A stretch of 64,000 bases of DNA, from the NCBI GenBank assembly GCA_964543475.1, contig CAZIYJ010000014.1:1-64000 (forward strand), read 5' to 3'. This stretch comes from JAYSYM01 sp964543475. Its GTDB lineage: Bacteria; Bdellovibrionota; Bdellovibrionia; Bdellovibrionales; JAMPXM01. Of the stretch, positions 52,539 to 61,299 are shown piece after piece. The notes under the pieces were generated by a model, which saw only the letters and a program-made list of their open reading frames with translations, was not told the DNA's origin and made no database searches. Position numbers and translations under genes: made by a program. Every line of letters begins with the position of its first letter. The stretch's first letter is position 1.

Positions 52539-55500
52539 ATGAAACACACACTTGCTACATTCTTTTCTTTAGTTGCGCACTGGGTATTAGTGTTCGCTAT
52601 TGCTATTAGCCCATTTAAAGCTGCAGCGCAAAGTTCAGCACAGCAATTGAATCTTCCATTTGAAGATCAGCTGAGCCTTCCGCTTGAAGAACCAAACAAT
52701 GGTGTGAAAGTTGTTAGAGGAGATGGCAAAGAAGACCTCTCTAAACTGACTGCTGCTGAACCTACAGAAATCGAAAGATCTGATCTCAAAGAAAAAATTG
52801 GCGCACAGGCATTTGTCGACACCAACAGCACTGTTGAGGAACGCAAAAGCACAAGCCCTAAAGCAATTCTTGCAGCTTGGAACACTGCTAAAGCTACTCC
52901 TAAGATCGCCGGCAAAACTTTAATGAGTTTTCCCGCTGAAGCATCAACTTTCTACGCAGCAATGGGATTGTTGGCAGCTGTTGAACTTAATCATCCGCTT
53001 ACTTCTAAAAACCCTGCAGCGCTCGAGCAGTTCTTTCATCATTCATTTAAAGATCCAGTAGGAGCAGTTGGCTTTTACGGCTTCATGCTCGTGAATCGCC
53101 AAACAACACACTTCTTTGAACAGCTTCGAATGCTCGGCGGAACAGATATTAAAGATATGACTCGTGTTAAGCGAATTTTCTACGGACACGTTGCTCCTCA
53201 AATTGGAATGTCAGCCGGCTTTTTAGCTCAAACAGTTTTCACTGAGTTGTGGCACGACAAAGAATTTAAGATGTGTGTTGGCCGTTTTGGTTTGAAAAAG
53301 ATTAACAAAATTGTTGGCGGCAAAAAAGTAACTCTAGCGCCAGACTCTCCAGAAATCTTAGAAGCCTGTGAGTTAGCTTATGATCGTTGGGCCGTTCGTC
53401 AAAAAATTAAAGATTATGTTCCATTGATTGCAGCGATGGTAGTGACAAACATTCTTCAGATGTCATCAATCCCATTTGCAAAATGGCTAGTGAACGATAC
53501 TAAAGCCGGTAAAGCGATTGTTAGCAAGGTGATGCAGACTAAAGGTGTCGGCGCAGTACTTGGTCGCATGACACTTGCGCTTCGAGTTGGAAAGAATTTT
53601 GTCTTTCCTCAAGGTGGCTTAGCAGTTCGAATTGCTAGCATGGTTATGTTCATTAAAGGTTCAGAACTCGTTCAACCCTACTTTGATAGAACGACTGGGA
53701 TGCCATTGAAAGCCGATGACATTGCTGACATGACAAATCGCTTTGAACAAAAGATTACCGAAGCTGTGAATCGCAAATGGCAACCAGTTAATTATGTCGA
53801 TCGCGAAGATCAAAGAAAGAACGATCCAGCAGAGTTGCTTAAAAAGCTTGGGCTGCATTTTCAGAAGATGCGACAGTTCCATCTTCAGATTCCGTACGCA
53901 AACCATGCCAACTGGCAACAAGCTCTCGCACAGTTTCAAGGTGCATATACATCTTCTTACGCAATGTACGATCGCGTGATCGATGAAGTCCGTGAATTCC
54001 GCGGACGCGAATCAAAAAATCGCTATATCGGTGAGAACCCATCGCTTCTCTTCTTGAGCCGCGAAAGCCCTATTTACAGAGTTGGAACTTTGATTGCTAA
54101 AAAACAAAGTGGCCCACTCGGCAATGACCCACTTCGTGAGTTGCTAGTTCGTATCCGCGACTACTACGCTCGAAATGTTAAGTCCCTTACTCCATCTCAA
54201 GACAAAGTTCTTCGCCAAATCAACTTCGGTCTAGAAGCAGCCTATCGGGATCTTTCAACTGCAGAACTTGATGCTGCAATAAAAAAGGCGAAGCTTGATT
54301 CTTCAAACTTATCTTCAGAGCAGCGAAACTCGATCGCCTACGAAGTTCGTGCAAATCGTTTGTCGTCAGCGCTAAAGCTTTTCGCACAAGTTGGAACTAA
54401 CGTAAATAAATCGACTGGTGTTGGTTTCAAGGTTGCTAGCGGCTTTAAAGGTCTCTTCAATGAGATCGCTGGCGATGTAAGTAAGATGGATTTCAATGGA
54501 TTCATGTATCATCTCTATACCAACGTTAAAACTCTCGACGTTGCAGTAACGGCAGCAGGATACGACTACTACCACCGCGAATTAGGAACAAATAAAAACA
54601 TCGTCTCTGAACTCGCTCGCGAAAGCACACCGAAGCGTTATGAACGCGCGTACACTCCAACAATGGCAGATTACCTACTTGCATCTATGGTTTGCGGCCC
54701 GCGTGCACTAGGTGGTGCTGCTGAACGTTCAGCACAAACGACTCTCACTTCTAAGTTAATGAACTGGTGGAACTACAATAACGACCAGACTGTTAAGACT
54801 TTCGAAAAAATGAGCTTAGTTGAATTCACTCCTGGATTTGGCTGGAGATTCTTGCCACCACGTCTAGTTGTTGATTCAGTCGCAGACGCAAACTTTTGCA
54901 ACACAGTTCCAAAGCGCGCAAAGGTTCATAATGTTGCAACTGCAGCTGAAGAATTCATTGGCGGCCGCTCGGTCGAAAAGCAAAATATTGACCTACGCAC
55001 TTTCTTTAACGTGAACACGGGCGAATACAGCGTCAACAATGAAATTCATCACGGAATGCTTCCGCTCGTTAAGAAGTTCATGCGCCCTGATTTTCTTGCT
55101 ACCGCTAATGGCGAAGAAAAGCCATTTCATAAGTATTGGGTGAACAATGTTGAGCCTCAGGCAAAAAAGGCTCTCGTTGAATTCCATAAAGGCTATCGCG
55201 AACTCGTCTTTAAAGACTTCGTTCCACGCTTCTCATCTGGTGAATACTTAAACGTCAAAGGTCGCAAAGTCCACTATGGTACAGGTTGGTCGATTCGCGA
55301 TGAAGGCTTGTACTACCGTGATTTCCTAAAGCGAATGATCCCAACTCCTGAGATGGAATCATTACTGAATACCTATCAGCGCAACTTGATTCTTTCGATT
55401 GGTCTTTTCTCTAAAGCGGACCAAGTTCGCAAAGCAACAGACGTAATTCTACGGACGATTAACGAAGAATCAGTTGAGAAGAGCGACGAGGAAAAAGAGT

Positions 55501-55817
55501 CAGAAGACTTCCTTGCAGACTTAGCAGAAGTCGATGACGTAAAGATCGAATTTACTCCTCAGCAGATAGCTCAGGTCAAAACTGCAGGTGATCCGGCAGC
55601 ACAATTGGCCACTGTTCGGTTGCTAAAAGCGATCACAAAAAACATGACAGAGATTAAGGAATTAGTAGCGAAGACCACTCTAAAGGGTTCGGCGAAAAAC
55701 GTCGCAGATCAGCTACTTGTAAACATGGAACAAGTGGTTGGCGAGGCAGAAACGTATAATGGCGTTATTAGAGCGGTTAATTTGCAGGGTTTGCCGGAAG
55801 TCTCTGATCTTCTCTAG
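52539..55817 (+). CDS. Very large exported protein of unknown function
   Basis: 1092 residues, mostly helical. A hydrophobic leader (about 10-30, LVAHWVLVFAIAISPFKAAA-Q) acts as a signal. A Ser/Glu-rich linker follows, then several hydrophobic helices: about 130-150, 205-230, 295-320 and 365-385. These may span or lie on the inner membrane. The remaining 700 residues are a long alpha-helical array with a charged segment near 985-1000 (EKSDEEKESEDF). I recognise no family. Expected size and lack of repeats argue against a TPR or adhesin. A smaller helical secreted protein follows 144 bp later. Confidence 0.75.
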   Translation: MKHTLATFFSLVAHWVLVFAIAISPFKAAAQSSAQQLNLPFEDQLSLPLEEPNNGVKVVRGDGKEDLSKLTAAEPTEIERSDLKEKIGAQAFVDTNSTVEERKSTSPKAILAAWNTAKATPKIAGKTLMSFPAEASTFYAAMGLLAAVELNHPLTSKNPAALEQFFHHSFKDPVGAVGFYGFMLVNRQTTHFFEQLRMLGGTDIKDMTRVKRIFYGHVAPQIGMSAGFLAQTVFTELWHDKEFKMCVGRFGLKKINKIVGGKKVTLAPDSPEILEACELAYDRWAVRQKIKDYVPLIAAMVVTNILQMSSIPFAKWLVNDTKAGKAIVSKVMQTKGVGAVLGRMTLALRVGKNFVFPQGGLAVRIASMVMFIKGSELVQPYFDRTTGMPLKADDIADMTNRFEQKITEAVNRKWQPVNYVDREDQRKNDPAELLKKLGLHFQKMRQFHLQIPYANHANWQQALAQFQGAYTSSYAMYDRVIDEVREFRGRESKNRYIGENPSLLFLSRESPIYRVGTLIAKKQSGPLGNDPLRELLVRIRDYYARNVKSLTPSQDKVLRQINFGLEAAYRDLSTAELDAAIKKAKLDSSNLSSEQRNSIAYEVRANRLSSALKLFAQVGTNVNKSTGVGFKVASGFKGLFNEIAGDVSKMDFNGFMYHLYTNVKTLDVAVTAAGYDYYHRELGTNKNIVSELARESTPKRYERAYTPTMADYLLASMVCGPRALGGAAERSAQTTLTSKLMNWWNYNNDQTVKTFEKMSLVEFTPGFGWRFLPPRLVVDSVADANFCNTVPKRAKVHNVATAAEEFIGGRSVEKQNIDLRTFFNVNTGEYSVNNEIHHGMLPLVKKFMRPDFLATANGEEKPFHKYWVNNVEPQAKKALVEFHKGYRELVFKDFVPRFSSGEYLNVKGRKVHYGTGWSIRDEGLYYRDFLKRMIPTPEMESLLNTYQRNLILSIGLFSKADQVRKATDVILRTINEESVEKSDEEKESEDFLADLAEVDDVKIEFTPQQIAQVKTAGDPAAQLATVRLLKAITKNMTEIKELVAKTTLKGSAKNVADQLLVNMEQVVGEAETYNGVIRAVNLQGLPEVSDLL

Positions 55818-55961
55818 AAGGTCAGGCACGGAAATCGCACAAGTGATAGGTGACGTTAAAAATTAAGCGGCAGATGTGGATAAAGCTGAGGGCAGCCCCG
55901 CAAGTGTCGATAGAAATTTAGATTGTAAAAGAAATAGACAGTTAATTTTTGGAGGTTTTCG

Positions 55962-56624
55962 ATGTTTAAACAGGTCATGTTCTCGCTAGTAGCAGTTTCG
56001 TTTGTTGTACAAGCTCACGCAGTACCAGGTCGCGAAGGCAAAGAGGGCGGCAAGGCACGTAGTGAAGTAGTTAAAGAAGAAGCGGCTAAGGCTAAAGAAG
56101 CTGGTGCAGCTCGCGCTTCGAAAGACTTGATTCGCGCAGGCGCAAGCAAGCGTCTTGATAAAATCTTCGGTACTAGCTTAGCAGCTAAAGACAAAGAGGC
56201 TTTGTTAGACCTAGCAACTAGCGATCGTTTAGTAGCAAAAGCACTTAGCGAACTTGCTAAATCAAAACAAGCTGGCAACAACGCTTTGATCGACGACGCA
56301 CAAGTTGGCGCTCTTCTTTCTCTTTCAAAAATTGCTAACCTTAACAACCGAATTAAAGAAAGCACTGAGACTTCAGATAAACTTTCTGCGACAGAGCGCA
56401 CAGTTTACAACTTGGTAGTTCAAGTTCCATCAAAAGCTCGTTCAAACTGGTCGGCTGATGATAAAGCTGTAGCAGCTGAAGCCATCAAGATCTTCGGAGA
56501 CGAAGCTCGCTCAGGTTCACTTGATCAAGCTTTGAAAACAATGACTGAGAAGATGGCTAACCACCCTGACAAAAAATTACGCGCAACAATCAACGAAGAG
56601 GCTATTAAGAAATTCTGTTCGTAA
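55962..56624 (+). CDS. Helical secreted protein of unknown function
   Basis: 220 residues with a signal peptide (SLVAVSFVVQAHA-V) and a mature part that is almost entirely alpha-helical and rich in Ala, Lys, Glu and Ser; it has a single Cys, C219. GGAGG lies 8 nt before the ATG, and a strong terminator follows. No family is recognised. The strong ribosome site and terminator suggest an abundantly expressed protein. Confidence 0.75.
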   Translation: MFKQVMFSLVAVSFVVQAHAVPGREGKEGGKARSEVVKEEAAKAKEAGAARASKDLIRAGASKRLDKIFGTSLAAKDKEALLDLATSDRLVAKALSELAKSKQAGNNALIDDAQVGALLSLSKIANLNNRIKESTETSDKLSATERTVYNLVVQVPSKARSNWSADDKAVAAEAIKIFGDEARSGSLDQALKTMTEKMANHPDKKLRATINEEAIKKFCS

Positions 56625-56651
56625 TCGGCAACTGCAAATTGGATTTAAACG

Positions 56652-56673
56652 AAGGCGTTCGAAAGAACGCCTT
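56652..56673 (+). terminator. Strong Rho-independent terminator
   Basis: Stem AAGGCGTTC / GAACGCCTT with a GAAA tetraloop, immediately followed by TTTTTTG. It lies 27 bp after the helical protein gene and also separates it from convergent motB. Confidence 0.92.
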
Positions 56674-56699
56674 TTTTTTGCTTCGCAAAAACTCAGCGC

Positions 56700-57434
56700 T
56701 TAAAGCGCACTCTTCGACTCGTCTGTAACTATCAATATTTCAATCCGGCGGTTCCTCGCACGATTCTCTTCTGTGTTGTTGGGAACAAGCGGTCTCTGAT
56801 CAGCATATGCAACGGCTGTTACACGCTTCGAATCAATCTTATGTCTTTGCAAGAAGTAGCGAACGATCTTGGTGGCGCGAGCAGCAGATAACTCCCAGTT
56901 ACTTGGAAATTGTTGAGTCTTTATTGCCTGATTGTCAGTGTGCCCCTCGACAATGATTCTTCTTTTAGTTTTTTTAAGCATCTCTGCAATTTTGTCGAGT
57001 GGACGTAAAGATTCTGGCTTTAGAGTCGCCGACGCCGCAGGAAACACCGCAGATGCTGTGAGTTGAATGCGAACGCCAATTGAATCGTGTCTAACAGATT
57101 CAACTGTCGCTTTAAATTCTTCGTCGCCCATTTCCTGTTCTAGCTTTCGCTCAACATATTCTCTTATTTCGGCAATGCCCGCACTTTCCTGAGGAAAGCT
57201 ATCTAAATTTGGCTGAAGCAATCCGCCTGGCTCGCCGTCTCCGCCCAAGCCAGGAGCTGGCATGTTGAAACTTTTTCGAACGGAGCTTTCAAATTCTTGT
57301 TCTTTTTTTACATCTTTTTGAGCAGTAGCATAAAGGACCGTAAAGAACGCGAAGAGCAGAGTGATGAAGTCGGCATAAGAAACCAACCATCGCTCGTGAT
57401 TTTCGTGTTCTTCGTGGCGCTTACGCTTTGCCAT
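56700..57434 (-). CDS. motB: Flagellar motor protein MotB
   Basis: 244 residues: basic N-terminus, one membrane span (about 19-39) with the proton-carrying Asp (D22, SYADFITLL), a plug/linker region and an OmpA-like peptidoglycan-binding domain (about 130-235). The domain contains VEGHTDNQ and SAARATKIVRYFL. With MotA it forms the stator that turns the flagellum. It starts 2 bp after motA. Confidence 0.93.
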   Translation of the reverse strand: MAKRKRHEEHENHERWLVSYADFITLLFAFFTVLYATAQKDVKKEQEFESSVRKSFNMPAPGLGGDGEPGGLLQPNLDSFPQESAGIAEIREYVERKLEQEMGDEEFKATVESVRHDSIGVRIQLTASAVFPAASATLKPESLRPLDKIAEMLKKTKRRIIVEGHTDNQAIKTQQFPSNWELSAARATKIVRYFLQRHKIDSKRVTAVAYADQRPLVPNNTEENRARNRRIEILIVTDESKSAL

Positions 57435-57436
57435 TC

Positions 57437-58207
57437 TTATGCCCGCTTTTCAGCTGAACGTGGCTTGTGTAAATAGCTGCGAAGCTTTTGTTCGATGATG
57501 TATGGATTCTGCCCACTCATGATCCCGATTGCACCTTCGATGATCATCGTCTTAGTTTCGAGCTGGACGCGAACTTTCCGTTTGATCTTGCTACCAAGTG
57601 GTAAGAATAAAAGGTTGGCAGCTCCAACACCGTAAATCGTTGCCACAAACGCAACCGCAATGCCCGATCCTAGCTTAGAAGTATCAGAGAGATTCTCCAT
57701 GACGTGAATCAATCCAAGTACCGCTCCGATGATTCCGATCGTTGGCGAATAGCCGCCTGCATCGACCCAAATTTTTGCGCCGGCAAAAAGATTTTCTTCT
57801 TCGTTAGCGATTTCGGTTTCAAAAATATCACGAAGTGAATTCGCCTCTACACCGTCGATCATAAAACGGAAAACGTTTTGCATGAATGGACTTGAGTATG
57901 ACGGAAGTTGTCGCTCGAGAGATAAGAGAGACTCTTTTCGTGCGAGCTGTGCTGCGCCTACAATTTCGCGAATAATTTGTTCTGGGTCTTCATCTTGCTT
58001 ATCAGAAAAGCCAAGTTTTAAAAGATTTAGACCCGTCATTAGATCTTTACGTGTTGTGCCTACCATCACAGCGCCGGCGGTACCGCCGAATACGATGAGT
58101 GCCGCCGTCATTTGCATCAGCGAGTTGACGTGGCCGCCTTCTAGTATTTGACCACCGATGATTCCGACTATTGCGACCAGAAGACCAAAAACAGTAATCA
58201 TATCCAT
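57437..58207 (-). CDS. motA: Flagellar motor protein MotA
   Basis: 256 residues, four membrane spans: about 2-20, 30-50, 150-172 and 180-200. It has GGTAGAVMVG, and the PTIGIIGAVLGLIHVM segment typical of MotA. GAGG is 8 nt before the ATG. It pairs with MotB in the proton-driven stator. Preceded by flbD, 18 bp away. Confidence 0.93.
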   Translation of the reverse strand: MDMITVFGLLVAIVGIIGGQILEGGHVNSLMQMTAALIVFGGTAGAVMVGTTRKDLMTGLNLLKLGFSDKQDEDPEQIIREIVGAAQLARKESLLSLERQLPSYSSPFMQNVFRFMIDGVEANSLRDIFETEIANEEENLFAGAKIWVDAGGYSPTIGIIGAVLGLIHVMENLSDTSKLGSGIAVAFVATIYGVGAANLLFLPLGSKIKRKVRVQLETKTMIIEGAIGIMSGQNPYIIEQKLRSYLHKPRSAEKRA

Positions 58208-58225
58208 GATGCGACCTCGAAGCTG

Positions 58226-58423
58226 CTAACGTTGTATGGGTGCCTGCGCAATTTGACGCCGAAACCCAACTACCTTTTCAATCACGTCTTTGGGCTGCTC
58301 TTTCACCATCAATGTTGTGTTGTCGGTGAAAGTTAAAATAGTGTCGGGTGTGGTTTCGACGAATCGAATGAGATCCGGATTCACATACACTACGCTGCCA
58401 TTCAATTTGGTGACTTGGATCAT
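58226..58423 (-). CDS. flbD: FlbD family flagellar protein
   Basis: 65 residues matching the small FlbD family (PF06289): MIQVTKLNGSVVYVNPDLI, with ETTPDTILTFTDN and a VKEQPKDVIEKV tail. Found next to motA in many spirochaetes, clostridia and Bdellovibrio-like genomes. Its role is not well defined. It is distinct from the larger Caulobacter FlbD regulator. First gene of the motility block here. Confidence 0.85.
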   Translation of the reverse strand: MIQVTKLNGSVVYVNPDLIRFVETTPDTILTFTDNTTLMVKEQPKDVIEKVVGFRRQIAQAPIQR

Positions 58424-58512
58424 GAATCTAGTCTCGCATGCTTGCGAAAAAATTTACATTCGTAACAAGATGATGCGAGAATAGAGATTCGAAACACTTC
58501 TAAGGTCGAGCC

Positions 58513-59181
58513 ATGGATTTACAGCAAATAATTGCCCTGATAGTTGATCACTTTCGCACCTACGATCACGCGCTCTTTGGAATGATTAACTCACTATGGG
58601 CTAATCCCTTCTTCGATCTGTATTTTCCGAACATCACAGACCTCCACCGCAATCCCATTGCAATCATACTCTTGCCATCAATCATCGGTCTCTGGATCTT
58701 TCGCCAGCGTGGTCGTGCTCTCAAGGGACTTTTGGCCTTAATTATTGCAATTGCGGCGGCAGATTTAGTGAGCTATCGCATCATTAAAACTCTTGTCCCC
58801 CGTGATCGACCAGCCGTAGCTGGACTTCAGGTCGAGCTTCGTTCGGCCCATCATTCCGGAAACTCTTTTCCTTCGAATCATGCCGCAAATATTTTTGCAG
58901 CTGCGACGATGATCACATTTCTTCATCCGCCTTTCTTTCTCATCGCATTTTTCTTTGCACTCTCTGTGGCGTACAGTCGAGTTTATGTGGGAGTGCACTT
59001 TCCGTCTGACGTGATGGCAGGCGCGATCATCGGATATTTGTCAGCGAGATTTGTGTGGTCGCTGATGGGGCACAAAATCGATCAAATGAATTACGAAGAC
59101 TCAAGTAATAGATCGCGATTTTATATTACGCGAGCACGCGATGAAGCTCGAGCTAACAAACGAAAAAAGCGAAAACGATGA
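58513..59181 (+). CDS. PAP2-family membrane phosphatase
   Basis: 222 residues with five or six membrane spans and the three PAP2 motifs: K92-x4-RDRP (97-100), FPSNH (119-123, nucleophilic-pair His) and SR-x5-HFPSD (155-166). Such enzymes dephosphorylate lipid phosphates, for instance undecaprenyl diphosphate or phosphatidic acid. The basic tail (NKRKKRKR) is cytoplasmic. The stop overlaps the epimerase start (ATGA). With the GT51 gene nearby, cell-wall lipid recycling is plausible. Confidence 0.88.
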   Translation: MDLQQIIALIVDHFRTYDHALFGMINSLWANPFFDLYFPNITDLHRNPIAIILLPSIIGLWIFRQRGRALKGLLALIIAIAAADLVSYRIIKTLVPRDRPAVAGLQVELRSAHHSGNSFPSNHAANIFAAATMITFLHPPFFLIAFFFALSVAYSRVYVGVHFPSDVMAGAIIGYLSARFVWSLMGHKIDQMNYEDSSNRSRFYITRARDEARANKRKKRKR

Positions 59182-60167
59182 AGGTTCTAGTCACTGGTGC
59201 CTCAGGCTTTTTAGGTTATTGGGTGGTTGACCGATTGGTTCAAGAGGGCCATCAAGTCAAAATTCTTATTCGAAAAAGTAGTTCTATCGATGAGCTTTCA
59301 AAATTTTCTCTAGAGCAGAGCTTTGGTGACGTTACGAACTTAGAAAGTCTAATCCAGGCGACGAAAGGGATTGATTGTGTTTTTCATCTCGCTGGTTTGA
59401 TTGCTTACAAGCGAACCGATCGAGCGGCAATGGAAGCCGTTAATATCGACGGAACACAAAATGTCATCGAGGCATGCAAGCGCAACAATGTGAAAAAGCT
59501 TGTGTACTTAAGTTCGGTTGTTGCCATTGGCGCAAGCTTCGATGGTGTGCCGCTCACCGAAGACTCAGTTTATAACATCGAACATTTAAATCTAGGTTAC
59601 TTTCAGACCAAGCATAAGGCAGAGATTCTTGTGCGAGACGCAGTTTCGCGAGGCGAACTCGATGCAGTGATGATAAATCCATCGACCATTTATGGTGGCG
59701 GAGACGCCAAAAAAGGCAGCCGCGGAGCCCAACTCAAAGTCGCACGTGGAAAAATGCCATTTTACACGTCAGGTGGGGTAAACGTCATTGCAGTTGAAGA
59801 TGTCATCGACTGCCTGATGGCGTGCTGGAAAAAGGGTACGCCCGGCGAGCGATACATCGTTGCAGGCCAAAATATTTTGATTAAAGATTTATTCGAAAAA
59901 ATAGCCCATTGCTCTGGTGTGAAACCTCCCTCGATCTACTTGCCCACACCAGCTGTGAAGATACTTGGGGCAGCCGGAGATTTGCTCGAAAAAATTGGCA
60001 AAAAAGGTCCGCTCAACAGCGAGACCGCTTGGACAAGCACGCTCTATCATTGGTTTGATTCAAGTAAGGCGCAGCGAGAATTCGGGATCAAGTTTAAACC
60101 TGCTGATTTCGGCATCGAAGCGAGTGTTAATTGGATGAGAGCGAACGGATATCTCCAAAAGGCATGA
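59178..60167 (+). CDS. NAD-dependent epimerase/dehydratase (extended SDR)
   Basis: 329 residues with the Rossmann TGASGFLG (6-13) and catalytic YFQTK (Y141, K145) plus LSSVVAIG before it. It is most like dihydroflavonol-4-reductase-type or HpnA-like extended SDRs, used in sugar, hopanoid or steroid modification. No specific substrate can be read from the sequence. It is coupled to the PAP2 gene. An 8-bp direct repeat (GGCATGAA) lies over its stop codon. Confidence 0.85.
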   Translation: MKVLVTGASGFLGYWVVDRLVQEGHQVKILIRKSSSIDELSKFSLEQSFGDVTNLESLIQATKGIDCVFHLAGLIAYKRTDRAAMEAVNIDGTQNVIEACKRNNVKKLVYLSSVVAIGASFDGVPLTEDSVYNIEHLNLGYFQTKHKAEILVRDAVSRGELDAVMINPSTIYGGGDAKKGSRGAQLKVARGKMPFYTSGGVNVIAVEDVIDCLMACWKKGTPGERYIVAGQNILIKDLFEKIAHCSGVKPPSIYLPTPAVKILGAAGDLLEKIGKKGPLNSETAWTSTLYHWFDSSKAQREFGIKFKPADFGIEASVNWMRANGYLQKA

Positions 60168-60206
60168 AGGCATGAAGGTTAAGGGCATGAAGCCAAGAAG
60201 GTTGAA

Positions 60207-61274
60207 GTGTTAAAGTTTTTATTAAATTTGAGTATTGCGATTGCTTGTCTCATCGGCTTTGTGCTGATTGTGATTGCGTGGTTCTTTCTCTCAACACCAC
60301 GGGCAACAGATGTAAAAACTTGTTTCACAACCAAGATGTACCAAGTTCGTTTATGCCCTGGCGAAGAAAGTTATGTTTCTCTATCAAGAATTTCATCGCA
60401 CATGCGAAACGCTGTGATAGCCAGCGAAGACACGACCTTCTTTCAACACAAAGGAATCGATTTTTTCGAACTTCAAAAAAGTTTTGAGAAAAATCTGAAG
60501 GAAGGAAAATTCGCTCGAGGCGGCTCAACGATCACACAACAGCTTGCAAAAAATCTATACCTGACAAGCGAGAAATCAATTCTTCGAAAGCTTCGTGAGG
60601 CTGTCATCACTGTTCAACTCGAAGAAATTCTGACCAAAGAAGAAATTCTTGAGAAGTATTTAAACGTCGTAGAGTTTGGCGAGAATGTTTACGGTGTAAA
60701 AGAAGCTTCTAAAGTGTATTTCGGAAAATCTCCTTCAGAGCTATCGGCTGTCGACAGTGCGTTTCTTGCGTTCTTGCTCCCCAACCCTAAGAAGTATTCG
60801 GTGAGCTTTCGAAAAAAGCAGCTCACTCCTTTTGCTCGAAACGAGATTAAGAAGATACTAGGTAAGCTTCATGGCTTTAAAAAACTGTCAGCTGACGAGT
60901 ATGCGGCTGCAATCTCGCAAGTTGACTCGATGTGGAGTACGGCTCCGGCAATGGAGAATGAAGAACAGACCTACTCAGCTCCTGAAGAGCCGATCTACAC
61001 TGGTGATGAGACTTACTCAGGCGATAAGTATGATTCTGACCAAACTTTTAAACCTGATACACCCAACGGCCGCGATTTAGCCCCTCAACCTCAGTTCTTG
61101 GACCAAGACGAGTCTGTTGAAGACCTTCCAACGATCGCTCCCCCTCTTCCTGTTGAAACTGATGAATCAGTTTCAGAAGCCGAGCGTGAACTTCATGCTC
61201 CTGCTGCTCAAGAAATTCAAAATGAGCTAGATAATGCAAACTCTCCGGGGTATGAAGAATCTGAGTCCCAATAG
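60207..61274 (+). CDS. GT51 peptidoglycan glycosyltransferase (monofunctional)
   Basis: 355 residues from a GTG with AAGAAGG about 5 nt upstream. N-terminal anchor (about 5-28). GT51 domain (about 55-210) with catalytic E74 (IASEDTTFF), GGSTITQQLAKNLYL (105-119) and E131, so both acids of the fold are present. It polymerises lipid II. There is no transpeptidase domain. Instead a long acidic, disordered tail (about 240-355) with EEPIYTGDETYSGD-type repeats follows, longer than in MtgA. Confidence 0.88.
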   Translation: MLKFLLNLSIAIACLIGFVLIVIAWFFLSTPRATDVKTCFTTKMYQVRLCPGEESYVSLSRISSHMRNAVIASEDTTFFQHKGIDFFELQKSFEKNLKEGKFARGGSTITQQLAKNLYLTSEKSILRKLREAVITVQLEEILTKEEILEKYLNVVEFGENVYGVKEASKVYFGKSPSELSAVDSAFLAFLLPNPKKYSVSFRKKQLTPFARNEIKKILGKLHGFKKLSADEYAAAISQVDSMWSTAPAMENEEQTYSAPEEPIYTGDETYSGDKYDSDQTFKPDTPNGRDLAPQPQFLDQDESVEDLPTIAPPLPVETDESVSEAERELHAPAAQEIQNELDNANSPGYEESESQ

Positions 61275-61299
61275 AAGTTAGCTAACGCTCGGATGGTAC

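Noticed and set aside
56015..56401. Minus-strand frame of 128 codons opposite the helical secreted protein
   Set aside because: Ala/Leu/Ser composition is a mirror of Ala/Lys-rich codons; the plus gene has a signal peptide, GGAGG and a terminator.
60161..60190. GGCATGAA repeats before the GT51 gene
   Set aside because: Only two tandem copies and one imperfect copy; it could be a chance by-product of Shine-Dalgarno-like A/G-rich sequence. Too short to call a repeat element.
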